From: Bacteroidales bacterium
GTDB lineage: Bacteria; Bacteroidota; Bacteroidia; Bacteroidales; Muribaculaceae
Direction of reading: 5' to 3'
DNA: 55,398 bases
Assembly (NCBI GenBank): GCA_015061085.1
Contig: SUXG01000013.1
Span: 1 to 55,398 of the forward strand
Below, piece by piece: positions 33,976-42,283 of the stretch. How positions within the stretch are numbered: position 1 is the stretch's first letter; the number at the start of each line of letters is the position of its first letter. A program made the position numbers and the translations under genes. Under the pieces are notes generated by a model. That model ran no database searches. It was not told the DNA's origin and saw only the letters and a list, made by a program, of their open reading frames with translations.

Positions 33976-35496
33976 TTATTGGTGTGCAGGGCGTAATAAG
34001 TCGTTTACGGTTTTGACCGGGTTGAATGTTTGAGCTGGAACTTCTACCATGATGGTGTTCCAGTCGCTCATTGCGCCGTTCCAAAGACCCGGAAGTTCGA
34101 GGGCTTTGATTTCAACTCCTTCGCGGCTTTTAATCGAAATGAAGCCGGTGTTTTTATCGACATATTTTGGAAGGTCGAATTTGTTGCCGTCAAGGTCGCG
34201 AGTATAGCAAACAAGGTCAACCGGGTTGAAGTGAGTAGCCATTTTGAGCATTTCCACAGCTGTCGCATCGTCAGGGTTGATTTGTGTGCTTTCAAGGATT
34301 TGAGGGCTTATAGTGCCGTCGCTGTTATAGGCTAAGAACGGACCACCACCCGGTTCGCCTTCGTTGCGCACCATGCCGCAGACGCGTATCGGACGATTGA
34401 ATTTCATGAGAAGATAATCGATTTGTTCTTGTGTGCTCATGTTGTCGGCGTTATCGCCTGTCACGCAAAGGGTAGTACGTAGGAACGATAGCATTTCGCG
34501 TAGTTGCTCGTCAGATGGTGTCGATGTGCGCAAAATTCCGGCATATCGGTCGATTTTGTTTTTTACTTCCACCAATACTCCTCCGATTACTTGTTTATAC
34601 TCTATCGTTGCGTCACGATATGAATCAGGCACTACGTTGTCGATGTTTTTGATAAATATAACATCGCCATCTATGTCGTTAAGATTTTCAATCAATGCTC
34701 CGTGTCCACCCGGACGGAAGAAGAGTTCGCCGTTTTCGCGATAAGGACTGCCGTCCATATTTGTCGCTACTGTATCGGTCGATGGCTTTTGAACGCTCAT
34801 TGATACATTATATCGCACTCCGTAGGCGTGTTCAAACACAGCTTTTGCTTCTTCAATGCGTTGTGCCATTAGGTTCAAATGGTCGTCGCTGACTGTGAAA
34901 TGAATATTGACAGATTTGTCGGCGCAAGCAGCATATTGCGCACCTTCAGCCAAGTGTTCTTCGAGTGCGGCACGACTTGTTCCGATGCTTTTATGGAACT
35001 CTAATAATGCTTTTGGCAACTGGCCATAGTTCAACCCTTCTTTAAGGATTAATGTGGCTACGACATCGCGATGACGATTTTCAGCAAAGAGTGAGTCGAT
35101 GCTTTTGCCATATAATGCAACGCATTTCTTATTGAGAATAGGGAAGAACGCAAATTTTTCGATATTGTCGCAGAAGCGTTTGATAAAATCATTGTCAGGA
35201 GTTTGAGATGCTCCGTTAGCAAATGAGAACAAGTCTTTGAACATGCGGCTTGCCGCACCACTTGCCGGCACCATTTTTACGACTTTCCCTCCCTTTTGCT
35301 GATATTCATTCCATATTTTGACGTATTTGGCTTTGTCTTCATCCGACAATGCCATGATGCCTTTGCCTATTGTAGCTGCAGAATATATTTTTAGGAATGG
35401 AAAGCCTTCTTTGAGCATTTTGAGTTCCTCTTCAAGTTGCTCTTTTGTGATACCTTTACGTTGTAGTGTTGTTAGATCTATTGCTTGTAGTTCCAT
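33976..35496 (-). CDS. DUF4301 family protein
   Basis: The 506-residue cytoplasmic protein matches the Bacteroidota DUF4301 family. Visible signatures are MVPASGAASRMFKDLF near residue 75 (a glycine/alanine-rich loop with Arg, like a nucleotidyltransferase P-loop), FRPGGHGALIENLND, IFIKNIDNVVPD and RVCGMVRNEGEPGGGPFLA. The layout suggests a nucleotide-sugar or nucleotidyltransferase-like fold, but the reaction is unknown. It begins 23 bases after the lipoprotein gene and is probably co-transcribed with it. Confidence 0.85.
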   Translation of the reverse strand: MELQAIDLTTLQRKGITKEQLEEELKMLKEGFPFLKIYSAATIGKGIMALSDEDKAKYVKIWNEYQQKGGKVVKMVPASGAASRMFKDLFSFANGASQTPDNDFIKRFCDNIEKFAFFPILNKKCVALYGKSIDSLFAENRHRDVVATLILKEGLNYGQLPKALLEFHKSIGTSRAALEEHLAEGAQYAACADKSVNIHFTVSDDHLNLMAQRIEEAKAVFEHAYGVRYNVSMSVQKPSTDTVATNMDGSPYRENGELFFRPGGHGALIENLNDIDGDVIFIKNIDNVVPDSYRDATIEYKQVIGGVLVEVKNKIDRYAGILRTSTPSDEQLREMLSFLRTTLCVTGDNADNMSTQEQIDYLLMKFNRPIRVCGMVRNEGEPGGGPFLAYNSDGTISPQILESTQINPDDATAVEMLKMATHFNPVDLVCYTRDLDGNKFDLPKYVDKNTGFISIKSREGVEIKALELPGLWNGAMSDWNTIMVEVPAQTFNPVKTVNDLLRPAHQ

Positions 35497-35519
35497 AATT
35501 ATATGATTTAGATGAATGA

Positions 35520-36242
35520 TTAATTTGACTTATTAATACGTGTTTCTAATATTTTCGCTTTCTCAGTGAGTAGTAATGACTGGCGTTCAAGCCTTTCCTT
35601 TTCGCGAATAGCATTATAGTATTGCCAAGTGCGAGAAATCATCGATTTTTGTTTAGCTGAAAGGCTTACAGACTGCGATGTTGAATTGTTGATAAATCTC
35701 AGTTTCAAATTAGCAGCCTCGTTGTCGCTGATAAGTCGTCCTATAGAGTCTGATTTTGCGTCTTTGAAAGCAACGATGTTGGTCGAGCCGATTTTGTGGT
35801 TTAATGCTTTGTCATAGTTGACGACACTTGACTTGGCGGCAGATTGGGCATCGCTAACCATGATTTGATTGAAAGAGCCGCCTTTGAGCGTGGCAATCAG
35901 CTCAAAATTATTGTCTTCAGTGATACGTGCTATTAATCCGGTATGCGACTCGGTGTCGTAGTTGACAAAATCATTAGTTATGATATAATTTTCTACAAGT
36001 TTTGGATTTGATGTCTTAGTAAAATCTGAAGAAAGGTCGTTGATAGAAGAGTCTAACGATGCTATGAGCATGATATTATCAGACATCTCTTGGCGAACTT
36101 TAGCCAAGGTGTCAGACAAACTGTTGACCCATTGAGTGTGCCTGTTAGCTGCTTCTGTTGGCTTTTTTGAATCGGGAGAACATGATGCTGTTGCTAATAA
36201 AAGCAAAGCGAAAAATGCAATGTTGATTTTTATATTATTCAT
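35520..36242 (-). CDS. Lipoprotein with coiled-coil segments
   Basis: The start is taken at the ATG at 36242 because the promoter element at 36263-36270 excludes the upstream in-frame ATG at 36263. The 240-residue product has a lipoprotein signal ending LLLATASC. Helical, coiled-coil-prone regions lie at about 25-65 and 200-238 (REKERLERQSLLLTEKAKILE), with a beta-rich middle (TESHTGLIARITEDNNFELIATLKGG). Family unknown. It is the first gene of the unit with the DUF4301 gene and is probably anchored to a membrane facing the periplasm. Confidence 0.75.
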   Translation of the reverse strand: MNNIKINIAFFALLLLATASCSPDSKKPTEAANRHTQWVNSLSDTLAKVRQEMSDNIMLIASLDSSINDLSSDFTKTSNPKLVENYIITNDFVNYDTESHTGLIARITEDNNFELIATLKGGSFNQIMVSDAQSAAKSSVVNYDKALNHKIGSTNIVAFKDAKSDSIGRLISDNEAANLKLRFINNSTSQSVSLSAKQKSMISRTWQYYNAIREKERLERQSLLLTEKAKILETRINKSN

Positions 36243-36262
36243 GATAGTAAAACTTCTTTTCA

Positions 36263-36270
36263 CAAAGGTA
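36263..36270 (-). promoter_or_regulatory. -7 promoter element of the lipoprotein/DUF4301 unit
   Basis: Reverse strand TACCTTTG, 20 bases before the ATG at 36242. Confidence 0.65.
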
Positions 36271-36565
36271 TAAAAAAATGGTTATTAATATCGGTTTGAC
36301 TAATAATTTTTTGCAAAATAATCTCAGAATTTGCAATTATCTTAGAATAAATCGGTTGGTTGGATTGCTTGAAAAATAGGTAACGAGATAGCAACCATTC
36401 GTATTTCTGAGTTCGTCATTGTTTTGCTTCAATGCTATAAATCTAATGATGCAATGGTTCAAAAAGAGATGCAAACCCATAGAGAATTATGATAATTTCT
36501 TTTGGGATGCAATTCTTTTTGTCTAAAATACAAATATGCCAGAACCTCTACTATTTTCAGAAATT
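36271..36565. other. Intergenic region downstream of the short KtrA gene
   Basis: I see no gene. Reverse-strand frames after the ktrA-like stop do not read as an RCK_C domain, so a simple frameshift does not restore one. Confidence 0.35.
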
Positions 36566-36985
36566 CTATAATAACTCTCCTGAATCATTTGAGATTATCT
36601 TTTCGGCAAAAATCCGAGCAGCATAACTCTCAGGTATCAGAATTTTCTTAATATCCATAGCTTTTAGAATCGATGAGTGCGTTGTATCAAGAGCTCGTGC
36701 GATGATGCCTTTTACCTTTAGTTCTTTTAATGAAGCAACGGCTCTTAATGATGCATCCATACTTTGTCCGATAGCAACGATTACACAATCAATCTCGTCC
36801 AATGGCAGGCTTCGCAATGATACTCTTTCTGTTGCATCCATAATATATGCTAAATCTATTCTATCTTTAATCTCTTCAATGCAATGCTCATTGCTATCAA
36901 CTCCGATGACAGAGTGTCCCATATCAGTGAGAGTGGAAGCGAGAGTACTCCCAAAATTTCCTAATCCTATTACAAGATATTTCAT
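36566..36985 (-). CDS. KtrA/TrkA-like RCK_N protein lacking the RCK_C domain
   Basis: The 139-residue protein is a Rossmann-fold RCK_N domain: MKYLVIGLGNFGSTLASTL (GxGxxG), acidic VDSNEHCIEEI after strand 2, and ATERVSLRSL. It binds nucleotides or NAD(H) and gates the potassium channel subunit encoded 13 bases upstream. Family members are usually about 220 residues because a C-terminal RCK_C (TrkA_C) ligand domain follows; here the protein ends SNDSGELL. Either this is a natural one-domain form or the gene was truncated. Confidence 0.8.
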   Translation of the reverse strand: MKYLVIGLGNFGSTLASTLTDMGHSVIGVDSNEHCIEEIKDRIDLAYIMDATERVSLRSLPLDEIDCVIVAIGQSMDASLRAVASLKELKVKGIIARALDTTHSSILKAMDIKKILIPESYAARIFAEKIISNDSGELL

Positions 36986-36998
36986 ATGTATTCGTCTT

Positions 36999-38798
36999 TT
37001 AGTTTATTATTATCTCTTCTTTCGGTAAACGGTATTTAGGCTGTTCTTTTTGTGGCAGTATACTCATAAGTACGGTAATAAAACCTACGCGACCCAAGAA
37101 CATAAGCACCACTAACAGAACTTTACTGATATCGCCTAAAAGTGGTGTAATGCCCAAGCTGGAGCCTACAGTGGAGAATGCCGACACACTCTCAAATAGC
37201 AGGTCAATTGATGGTAAGTTTGGTTCTAGTAACAAGAGTGCGACATAGAAGAGTACAATGATACATATTGAGCCAAATACGACAACCAAAGCTCTTCGTA
37301 TCGAACTGTATGTTATTTCACGATTAAACAGTATAGTGGAGTGTTCACCTTTAATCAGCGACTTTAACGAAGCGAGAGCCACTACAAATGTATTTATTTT
37401 GATACCTCCTGCCGTAGATTGCGAGCCACCACCGATCCACATCAGCACCAAATATAGTATCATAGTCACTCTCGAAAAATCACTTAGTGAAACGCTGTTA
37501 AAACCAGCTGTTCGTGGTGCTACGGCATTAAACAGAGACTGCACAATCTTTTCGCCAGAAGAGAATGAGGCGAGTGATCCATTCCATTCAAAGAAGGCAA
37601 TGCCGACAGTTCCGATAAGTATCAGAACCAGAGAGGAATATAGTACAATCTTAGTGTTGATATCGGCAATGTGCATATATCGTGACCGCTGCCCGTTCTT
37701 TCTGAACACTTTATGCAAGAGTTCTGAGCCATAATATGTAAGAATCCTTTTTAAATTCATAAGTATAGGAAATCCGATACCGCCCAAAACTATAAGAAGC
37801 GAGATTACCAGATAGAAAGTGTTATGATTATATAATATCAAATCATTCCCGAGATTCCCCTCCAACGTGGAGAATCCTGCATTGCAGAATGCCGATACAG
37901 AGTGAAAGAGAGAGAAGAATATCTCTTCATCGAGGGTCATCCCCATTGTGGAATGAATACTAAGCCATATAAATAGAACTCCTATTATCTCAATTACGAA
38001 AGTAAATCCCAAAACATTTGTCAACACGGATTTCAGTGATTCGGAACTTGACGCTATCATATTCTTTAGTGAAAATTGAGAATATAATCCAATGCCATCC
38101 ATAAAGAAGAGGGCAAAGAAACTCGTTATTGTCATAATACCCAACCCTCCAATCTGAATCAACAGAGCTATGATTATCTGCCCCTCCATAGTAAATGTAT
38201 GTGCAATCTCCACTGGACTTAATCCTGTGATACATACCGCACTTGTTGAAATAAAAAGTGCATCTACCATAGGTAATCTGATATGCTCCAATGTGGAGCG
38301 AGGGAGCAACAGGAGAAGAGCACCAAAGGCTATTACCGTCATAAAACAGACTACAATTAAAAGTGCAGGATTTGTTCTTTTGTTTACAAAGTTTACTATC
38401 CATTGCGATGTTGTAATCAATGACAATAGACCTATGACACTTATAATAAAATATTTATGGCTCAGAAAAGTACATAGGAGCGTGAGAATTTGACTATCAG
38501 TGGGCGCAGTAATGAACTTGGGCAAAGCCGAAGCACAAAGCATAATGCCTAAAATCAGGGTAAATGACATCCCCTTACGCAAAACCTCTCTCCAATGAAC
38601 GACAACCTTATAAGCAAATGATATGAAAAAGACCCACCATCCAGTGTCATATACCGACAGAATAAACGACATCTCATGGATGTCAAGCACGAAACCATAA
38701 TCAACTATTATGGCTGAGACAACACATATAGATGTCAGTATAGAGACTATCTTTACAATATAGTCCGTCTTCGAAACAATAGTCTTAAGGTCAATCAT
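36999..38798 (-). CDS. TrkH/KtrB-family potassium transporter with an N-terminal membrane extension
   Basis: The 599-residue inner-membrane protein has an extra ~130-residue N-terminal region with four to five transmembrane helices, followed by the TrkH/KtrB core. The four pore loops read TSAVCITGLSPVE, SVSAFCNAGFSTLEG, VAPRTAGFNSV and SAFSTVGSSLGITP, each with the filter-type glycine. It takes up K+ (or Na+-coupled K+) and is gated by the RCK protein encoded 13 bases downstream. The length with N-terminal extension is a known variant in Bacteroidota. No clear promoter element was found directly upstream. Confidence 0.9.
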   Translation of the reverse strand: MIDLKTIVSKTDYIVKIVSILTSICVVSAIIVDYGFVLDIHEMSFILSVYDTGWWVFFISFAYKVVVHWREVLRKGMSFTLILGIMLCASALPKFITAPTDSQILTLLCTFLSHKYFIISVIGLLSLITTSQWIVNFVNKRTNPALLIVVCFMTVIAFGALLLLLPRSTLEHIRLPMVDALFISTSAVCITGLSPVEIAHTFTMEGQIIIALLIQIGGLGIMTITSFFALFFMDGIGLYSQFSLKNMIASSSESLKSVLTNVLGFTFVIEIIGVLFIWLSIHSTMGMTLDEEIFFSLFHSVSAFCNAGFSTLEGNLGNDLILYNHNTFYLVISLLIVLGGIGFPILMNLKRILTYYGSELLHKVFRKNGQRSRYMHIADINTKIVLYSSLVLILIGTVGIAFFEWNGSLASFSSGEKIVQSLFNAVAPRTAGFNSVSLSDFSRVTMILYLVLMWIGGGSQSTAGGIKINTFVVALASLKSLIKGEHSTILFNREITYSSIRRALVVVFGSICIIVLFYVALLLLEPNLPSIDLLFESVSAFSTVGSSLGITPLLGDISKVLLVVLMFLGRVGFITVLMSILPQKEQPKYRLPKEEIIIN

Positions 38799-39007
38799 TG
38801 GCTTAGAACATTATGAATAGTCTATGTCTATTATGTTACACCTAAAGTATTCCATATAACAAGTAATGGTAAATCATATGTAAAATTAGTAAAACAGGTA
38901 TTAACTGCAATACTATATACATAAGTTAACAATTTTATATATAACGAACAATTGTTATTATTTATTGTTTTAATGGCTGCCATTTCTCATAATGGATATT
39001 GTAGCCA
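38799..39007. other. AT-rich intergenic stretch upstream of the potassium transporter
   Basis: No gene and no convincing TAnnTTTG element for the reverse-strand ktr genes. Part of a 960-base gap. Confidence 0.35.
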
Positions 39008-39356
39008 CTATTGCTTATAGTTCCAATCCTCGATTTTGTTTTTATTCGTTAGCAGTCTCAATTCTTCCATAAACTCATCTTACTTACGTCTGAGCCAAGA
39101 GTGATGCGAAACATCATTAATTCTTAGGTCAAATCTTCCTTCTTAGTCCTCTTTGAGGGAGCATACCGCACCAACGGTTGAAAGCTATTGGTTAAAACTT
39201 TGTTGAATAGAGCTTACCTTTGACTGGTATTCCCTAAAAAGTGTATAATGCTTTGATAAGGTTGCCATTGAACCCAATCTTTTCGCAGAGGTATTTAATC
39301 TTTGGCATTAGTTTCTCAACATATGGAAGTAATTTAGTTGTCAGCGAGTTGTACAT
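39008..39356 (-). pseudogene. Decayed C-terminal part of a mobilisation/relaxase-like gene
   Basis: On the reverse strand, joining frames across stops gives MYNSLTTKLLPYVEKLMPKI, YLCEKIGFNGNLIKALYTF, GIPVKGKLYS, then GRFDLRINDVSHHSWLRR and EFMEELRLLTNKNKIEDWNY to a stop at 39008. At least two frameshifts and two in-frame stops interrupt it. The combination of a helical linker, a xPVxGxLYS strand and RLxINDVxxxxW resembles the C-terminal end of MobV/Pre-type plasmid relaxases of Bacteroidota. The family is my best reading from memory and is tentative; that this is a broken coding region is better supported. Confidence 0.45.
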
Positions 39357-39582
39357 TGCAATGTAATATGATGTCAAATTGTGAAACGTGACACGCAAAT
39401 AAAATTTTTACTGCATTATCGGGTAATGATAAGGCAATAGTTCTGTTTAATTACCTTTCGTTCCTTTGCTAAATTGCCATCGTTACTATATCCGAGGTTT
39501 TCTATTTTAATGCTTTATGGTTCAGCTCAAAACGCATAAATTTACCTTTTTGCTCCGAGAATTGTAATTTGTTAGAAAAATT

Positions 39583-39600
39583 TTTTGACAAATGTCAAAA
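39583..39600. repeat. 18-base palindrome, possible operator
   Basis: TTTTGACA-AA-TGTCAAAA is a perfect inverted repeat with 8-base arms and a 2-base spacer. It is too short-spaced for an RNA hairpin loop, so a protein-binding site is more likely. It lies about 110 bases upstream of the -33 element of the Omp28-type gene. Confidence 0.4.
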
Positions 39601-39730
39601 TTCCTGGTTATGGGGTATAAGATGTTGATTGATAGGTTTTTAGGTTGTGCTACTTAAGGAAATAAAGTCAGTAATTAAAATTAAATATTTTACGATAGAG
39701 AAAATGTTTGCAAGAAATAAATTTAGAGAC

Positions 39731-39738
39731 TATATTTG
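39731..39738 (+). promoter_or_regulatory. Promoter of the Omp28-type gene
   Basis: TATATTTG at -7 with TTTG at 39707-39710, 20 bases apart. The ATG is at 39761. Confidence 0.65.
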
Positions 39739-39760
39739 CATCCGAAAAAATAATTAAAAT

Positions 39761-41464
39761 ATGAAATTAATGAAAAAAGTCAGGTTATTAGCATCGGTGT
39801 TGCTTTCATCGATGTCGCTTACATCGTTGGCTTATGAAGTCAGTACAGAAATTCAGTGGAAAAATGTTTTATTGGAGGATTTTACGGGTATTCACTGTCC
39901 AAATTGTCCGGATGGTCATATTATATTGCATGATTTGAATGAATTGCACCCAAAGCGTATTTTCCCTGTATCTGTGCATTCCGGTTATTATGCAGTGCCA
40001 TCATCAGGCGAACCTGATTATCGTACAGAAGACGGAAATGCTATTGATGTCGGTTTGGGAACAGACATTGCCGGCAGACCATGTGGTGTTCTGAATAGGA
40101 CCTATCGCGAACCCGGTGATACTGATGTTAGAATCTATAGCCGTGACGCATGGCTTCAGACTTGTAAGGATATTATGAACGAAGTTGCGCCTGTCAATCT
40201 TTTGATTAAGAGTGAGTGTGATATGGCGACAAGGGAGTTGACAGTCGTAGTAGAGGGTTATTGCACCGGCGAGATGTCGTCAACAGCTGCAAATCTTAGT
40301 GTGTTGATTACTCAAGACAATATCTTAGGACCTCAAATAGGAGGCGAAATGGGCAGCAAGTATGTGCATCAAAGTATGTTGAGAGACTATATTTCTGACG
40401 TGTGGGGCGATGAAATTACAATTAGCCAAGGTGAGTATTTTTCAAAAGAATATAGTTGCACTCTTCCTCAAGAAATATGTTCTCCGGAGTCGGCTTATGG
40501 AGTGGATTTAGTATTAAAGGATATCAATATATTGGCATTTGTGTCAGACACAAACGGTAAGGATATAATGAACGTGACATCAGTCAAACCGACATATAAG
40601 AATCATGGACAGGATGTATCAGCAACAATCAGCGCGCCTCAGTTAGGTGTGTCGGAAAAGTATGGTTTCAATTTTATTGAAGTAGAAATCAATAATACGA
40701 GTTTGGAAACCATTACATCAGCGGAATTTGAGGTAGAAATAAATGGAGTCAGTCAAACTGTTACTTGGCAAGGTTTTGTTGCTCCGTTGACTACAGAAAT
40801 GGCAAAAGTGTCATATTCTAAAAAGTCACTGCAAGAAAGTAACCAGTGGAGTGTCACACTGGTAAAAGTAAACAACCAAGAAGTGGATGCTTCTGTCATA
40901 TCGGGTACATTTGCCTTGCCTGCTGAAGCTTCAGCAGAAATAAGGGTCACAATTGAGACAGACAAAAATTTTGTAGAGCATGTTTGGCGCATTCTTGATG
41001 AAGACGGCAACGTAGTCAAGGTGTTTGAGCCAAAAGCAAGTGGCAAGCGATATGTGGTAAAAGAAAATCTTACATTGGAAGAAAATAAGACATATTGTTT
41101 TGAAGTGACTGATGTATGGAAAGACGGAATTGAAGGAGGTTCGTTCAAACTTTCGAACTCTGATGGCTCTTATATAGAGATTTGCAGCACAGTGCCAAAA
41201 GTGGGTTATCGCACATTCTTCAACACTTCTTACCTCAGTATAGACTCGGCAGTGACAGATGTTGTCGGAATAAATTATAATGGTGCTACACACTTGTTAA
41301 GCCTTTCAATCCCATCACAAATAAGAATATATTCAACTGAGGGTGTAGAAATAATCAATACGTATGGTTCTGAAGTGTCTTTGGCTCATCTTCAACCAGG
41401 ACTTTATGTTGCAGTAGTTGGCGATGACGCGACAAAGCAAGTGAAAAAAATTCTCGTGAAATAG
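39761..41464 (+). CDS. Secreted Omp28-type thioredoxin-fold protein with sorting-type tail
   Basis: The 567-residue protein has a signal peptide (MKLMKKVRLLASVLLSSMSLTSLA). A thioredoxin-like domain (~30-190) follows with LLEDFTGIHCPNCPDGH; the CPNC motif is the redox-type pair seen in Omp28-related proteins of Bacteroidota. Residues ~195-490 are beta-sandwich-like segments. The end is a sorting-type tail (~495-567, IRIYSTEGVEIINTYG, LQPGLYVAVVGDD). It is probably outer-membrane or surface associated; whether the CPNC pair is active is unknown. It has its own promoter and terminator. Confidence 0.82.
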   Translation: MKLMKKVRLLASVLLSSMSLTSLAYEVSTEIQWKNVLLEDFTGIHCPNCPDGHIILHDLNELHPKRIFPVSVHSGYYAVPSSGEPDYRTEDGNAIDVGLGTDIAGRPCGVLNRTYREPGDTDVRIYSRDAWLQTCKDIMNEVAPVNLLIKSECDMATRELTVVVEGYCTGEMSSTAANLSVLITQDNILGPQIGGEMGSKYVHQSMLRDYISDVWGDEITISQGEYFSKEYSCTLPQEICSPESAYGVDLVLKDINILAFVSDTNGKDIMNVTSVKPTYKNHGQDVSATISAPQLGVSEKYGFNFIEVEINNTSLETITSAEFEVEINGVSQTVTWQGFVAPLTTEMAKVSYSKKSLQESNQWSVTLVKVNNQEVDASVISGTFALPAEASAEIRVTIETDKNFVEHVWRILDEDGNVVKVFEPKASGKRYVVKENLTLEENKTYCFEVTDVWKDGIEGGSFKLSNSDGSYIEICSTVPKVGYRTFFNTSYLSIDSAVTDVVGINYNGATHLLSLSIPSQIRIYSTEGVEIINTYGSEVSLAHLQPGLYVAVVGDDATKQVKKILVK

Positions 41465-41500
41465 TTTAGTCCATAATATGGTGAAAGGTTAATAATAAGG

Positions 41501-41536
41501 AAATCCCTTCGGAGCATTTGCTTCGAGGGGATTTTT
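41501..41536 (+). terminator. Terminator of the Omp28-type gene
   Basis: An 11-bp stem with arms 41501-41511 and 41524-41534 (AAATCCCTTCG/CGAGGGGATTT) runs into TTTTGG. Confidence 0.8.
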
Positions 41537-41635
41537 GGTTTTACAGAGTGCGAAAATTGTCAAAAAAGATATTGAAGCAGAGGCGTAAGACAATTTAATG
41601 TATGCAGAAATGTAGTGGCGTAACGGAAAAAGTGC

Positions 41636-41643
41636 TATCTTTG
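41636..41643 (+). promoter_or_regulatory. -7 promoter element of def
   Basis: TATCTTTG lies 29 bases before the ATG at 41673. Confidence 0.65.
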
Positions 41644-41672
41644 CAAAATAAATAAGAGAAAAAGAATAAGCT

Positions 41673-42236
41673 ATGATATTACCTGTGTATCTATATGGTC
41701 ATCCGGTGTTGAGAAAGATGGCCGAACCTATCAGTGCCGACTATCCAAAATTGCAAGAGCTAATAGCCAATATGTGGGAAACAATGTATCACAGCGAAGG
41801 CGTAGGTCTCGCGGCACCACAAGTCGGGCTTAGCATCAAACTTGCGGTCATCGACGGTAGTCCTGTGGCAGAAAATTTTCCGGAGTGTGCAGACTCTAAA
41901 ATGGTGATGATTAATCCTGAATTGGAAGTGATTGAGGATGTGGAAGCGATGAGTCGTGATGAGGGGTGTCTCTCATTGCCGGGCGTTTCAGAGACTGTGA
42001 AGCGTATCGAGCACATTCGTCTTCGTTGGATGGATGAAAATTTTGAAGAGCATGAAAAGGAATTTACAGGATTTCTTTCTCGTATAATCCAACATGAGTA
42101 TGACCACTTGATTGGTAAGGTCTATATGGATCACGTGTCGCCAATTCGCAAGCAATTAAATAAAGCTAAACTTAACAACATAGTTAAAGGCAAAGTGGCT
42201 TGCGACTATAAAGTGAGAACTGCTCCAAACAAATAA
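41673..42236 (+). CDS. def: Peptide deformylase
   Basis: The 187-residue enzyme contains all three family motifs: GVGLAAPQVGL (residues ~44-54), EGCLSLPG (metal-binding Cys) and QHEYDHLIGKVYMDH (HExxH-type ligands). It removes the formyl group from the N-terminal methionine of new proteins, using Fe2+ or another metal, in the cytoplasm. Length is normal. The translation factor gene ettA follows after 47 bases on the same strand, so both may be one unit. Confidence 0.96.
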   Translation: MILPVYLYGHPVLRKMAEPISADYPKLQELIANMWETMYHSEGVGLAAPQVGLSIKLAVIDGSPVAENFPECADSKMVMINPELEVIEDVEAMSRDEGCLSLPGVSETVKRIEHIRLRWMDENFEEHEKEFTGFLSRIIQHEYDHLIGKVYMDHVSPIRKQLNKAKLNNIVKGKVACDYKVRTAPNK

Positions 42237-42283
42237 TGCTATAATTTAATTACATGTTGAAATCTAATAGAATACTATAATTT

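Larger units (their letters stand above)
39357..39760. other. Remainder of the gap, with a palindrome and a promoter
   Basis: No gene is visible. It contains the 18-base inverted repeat at 39583-39600 and the promoter at 39707-39738. Confidence 0.4.
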
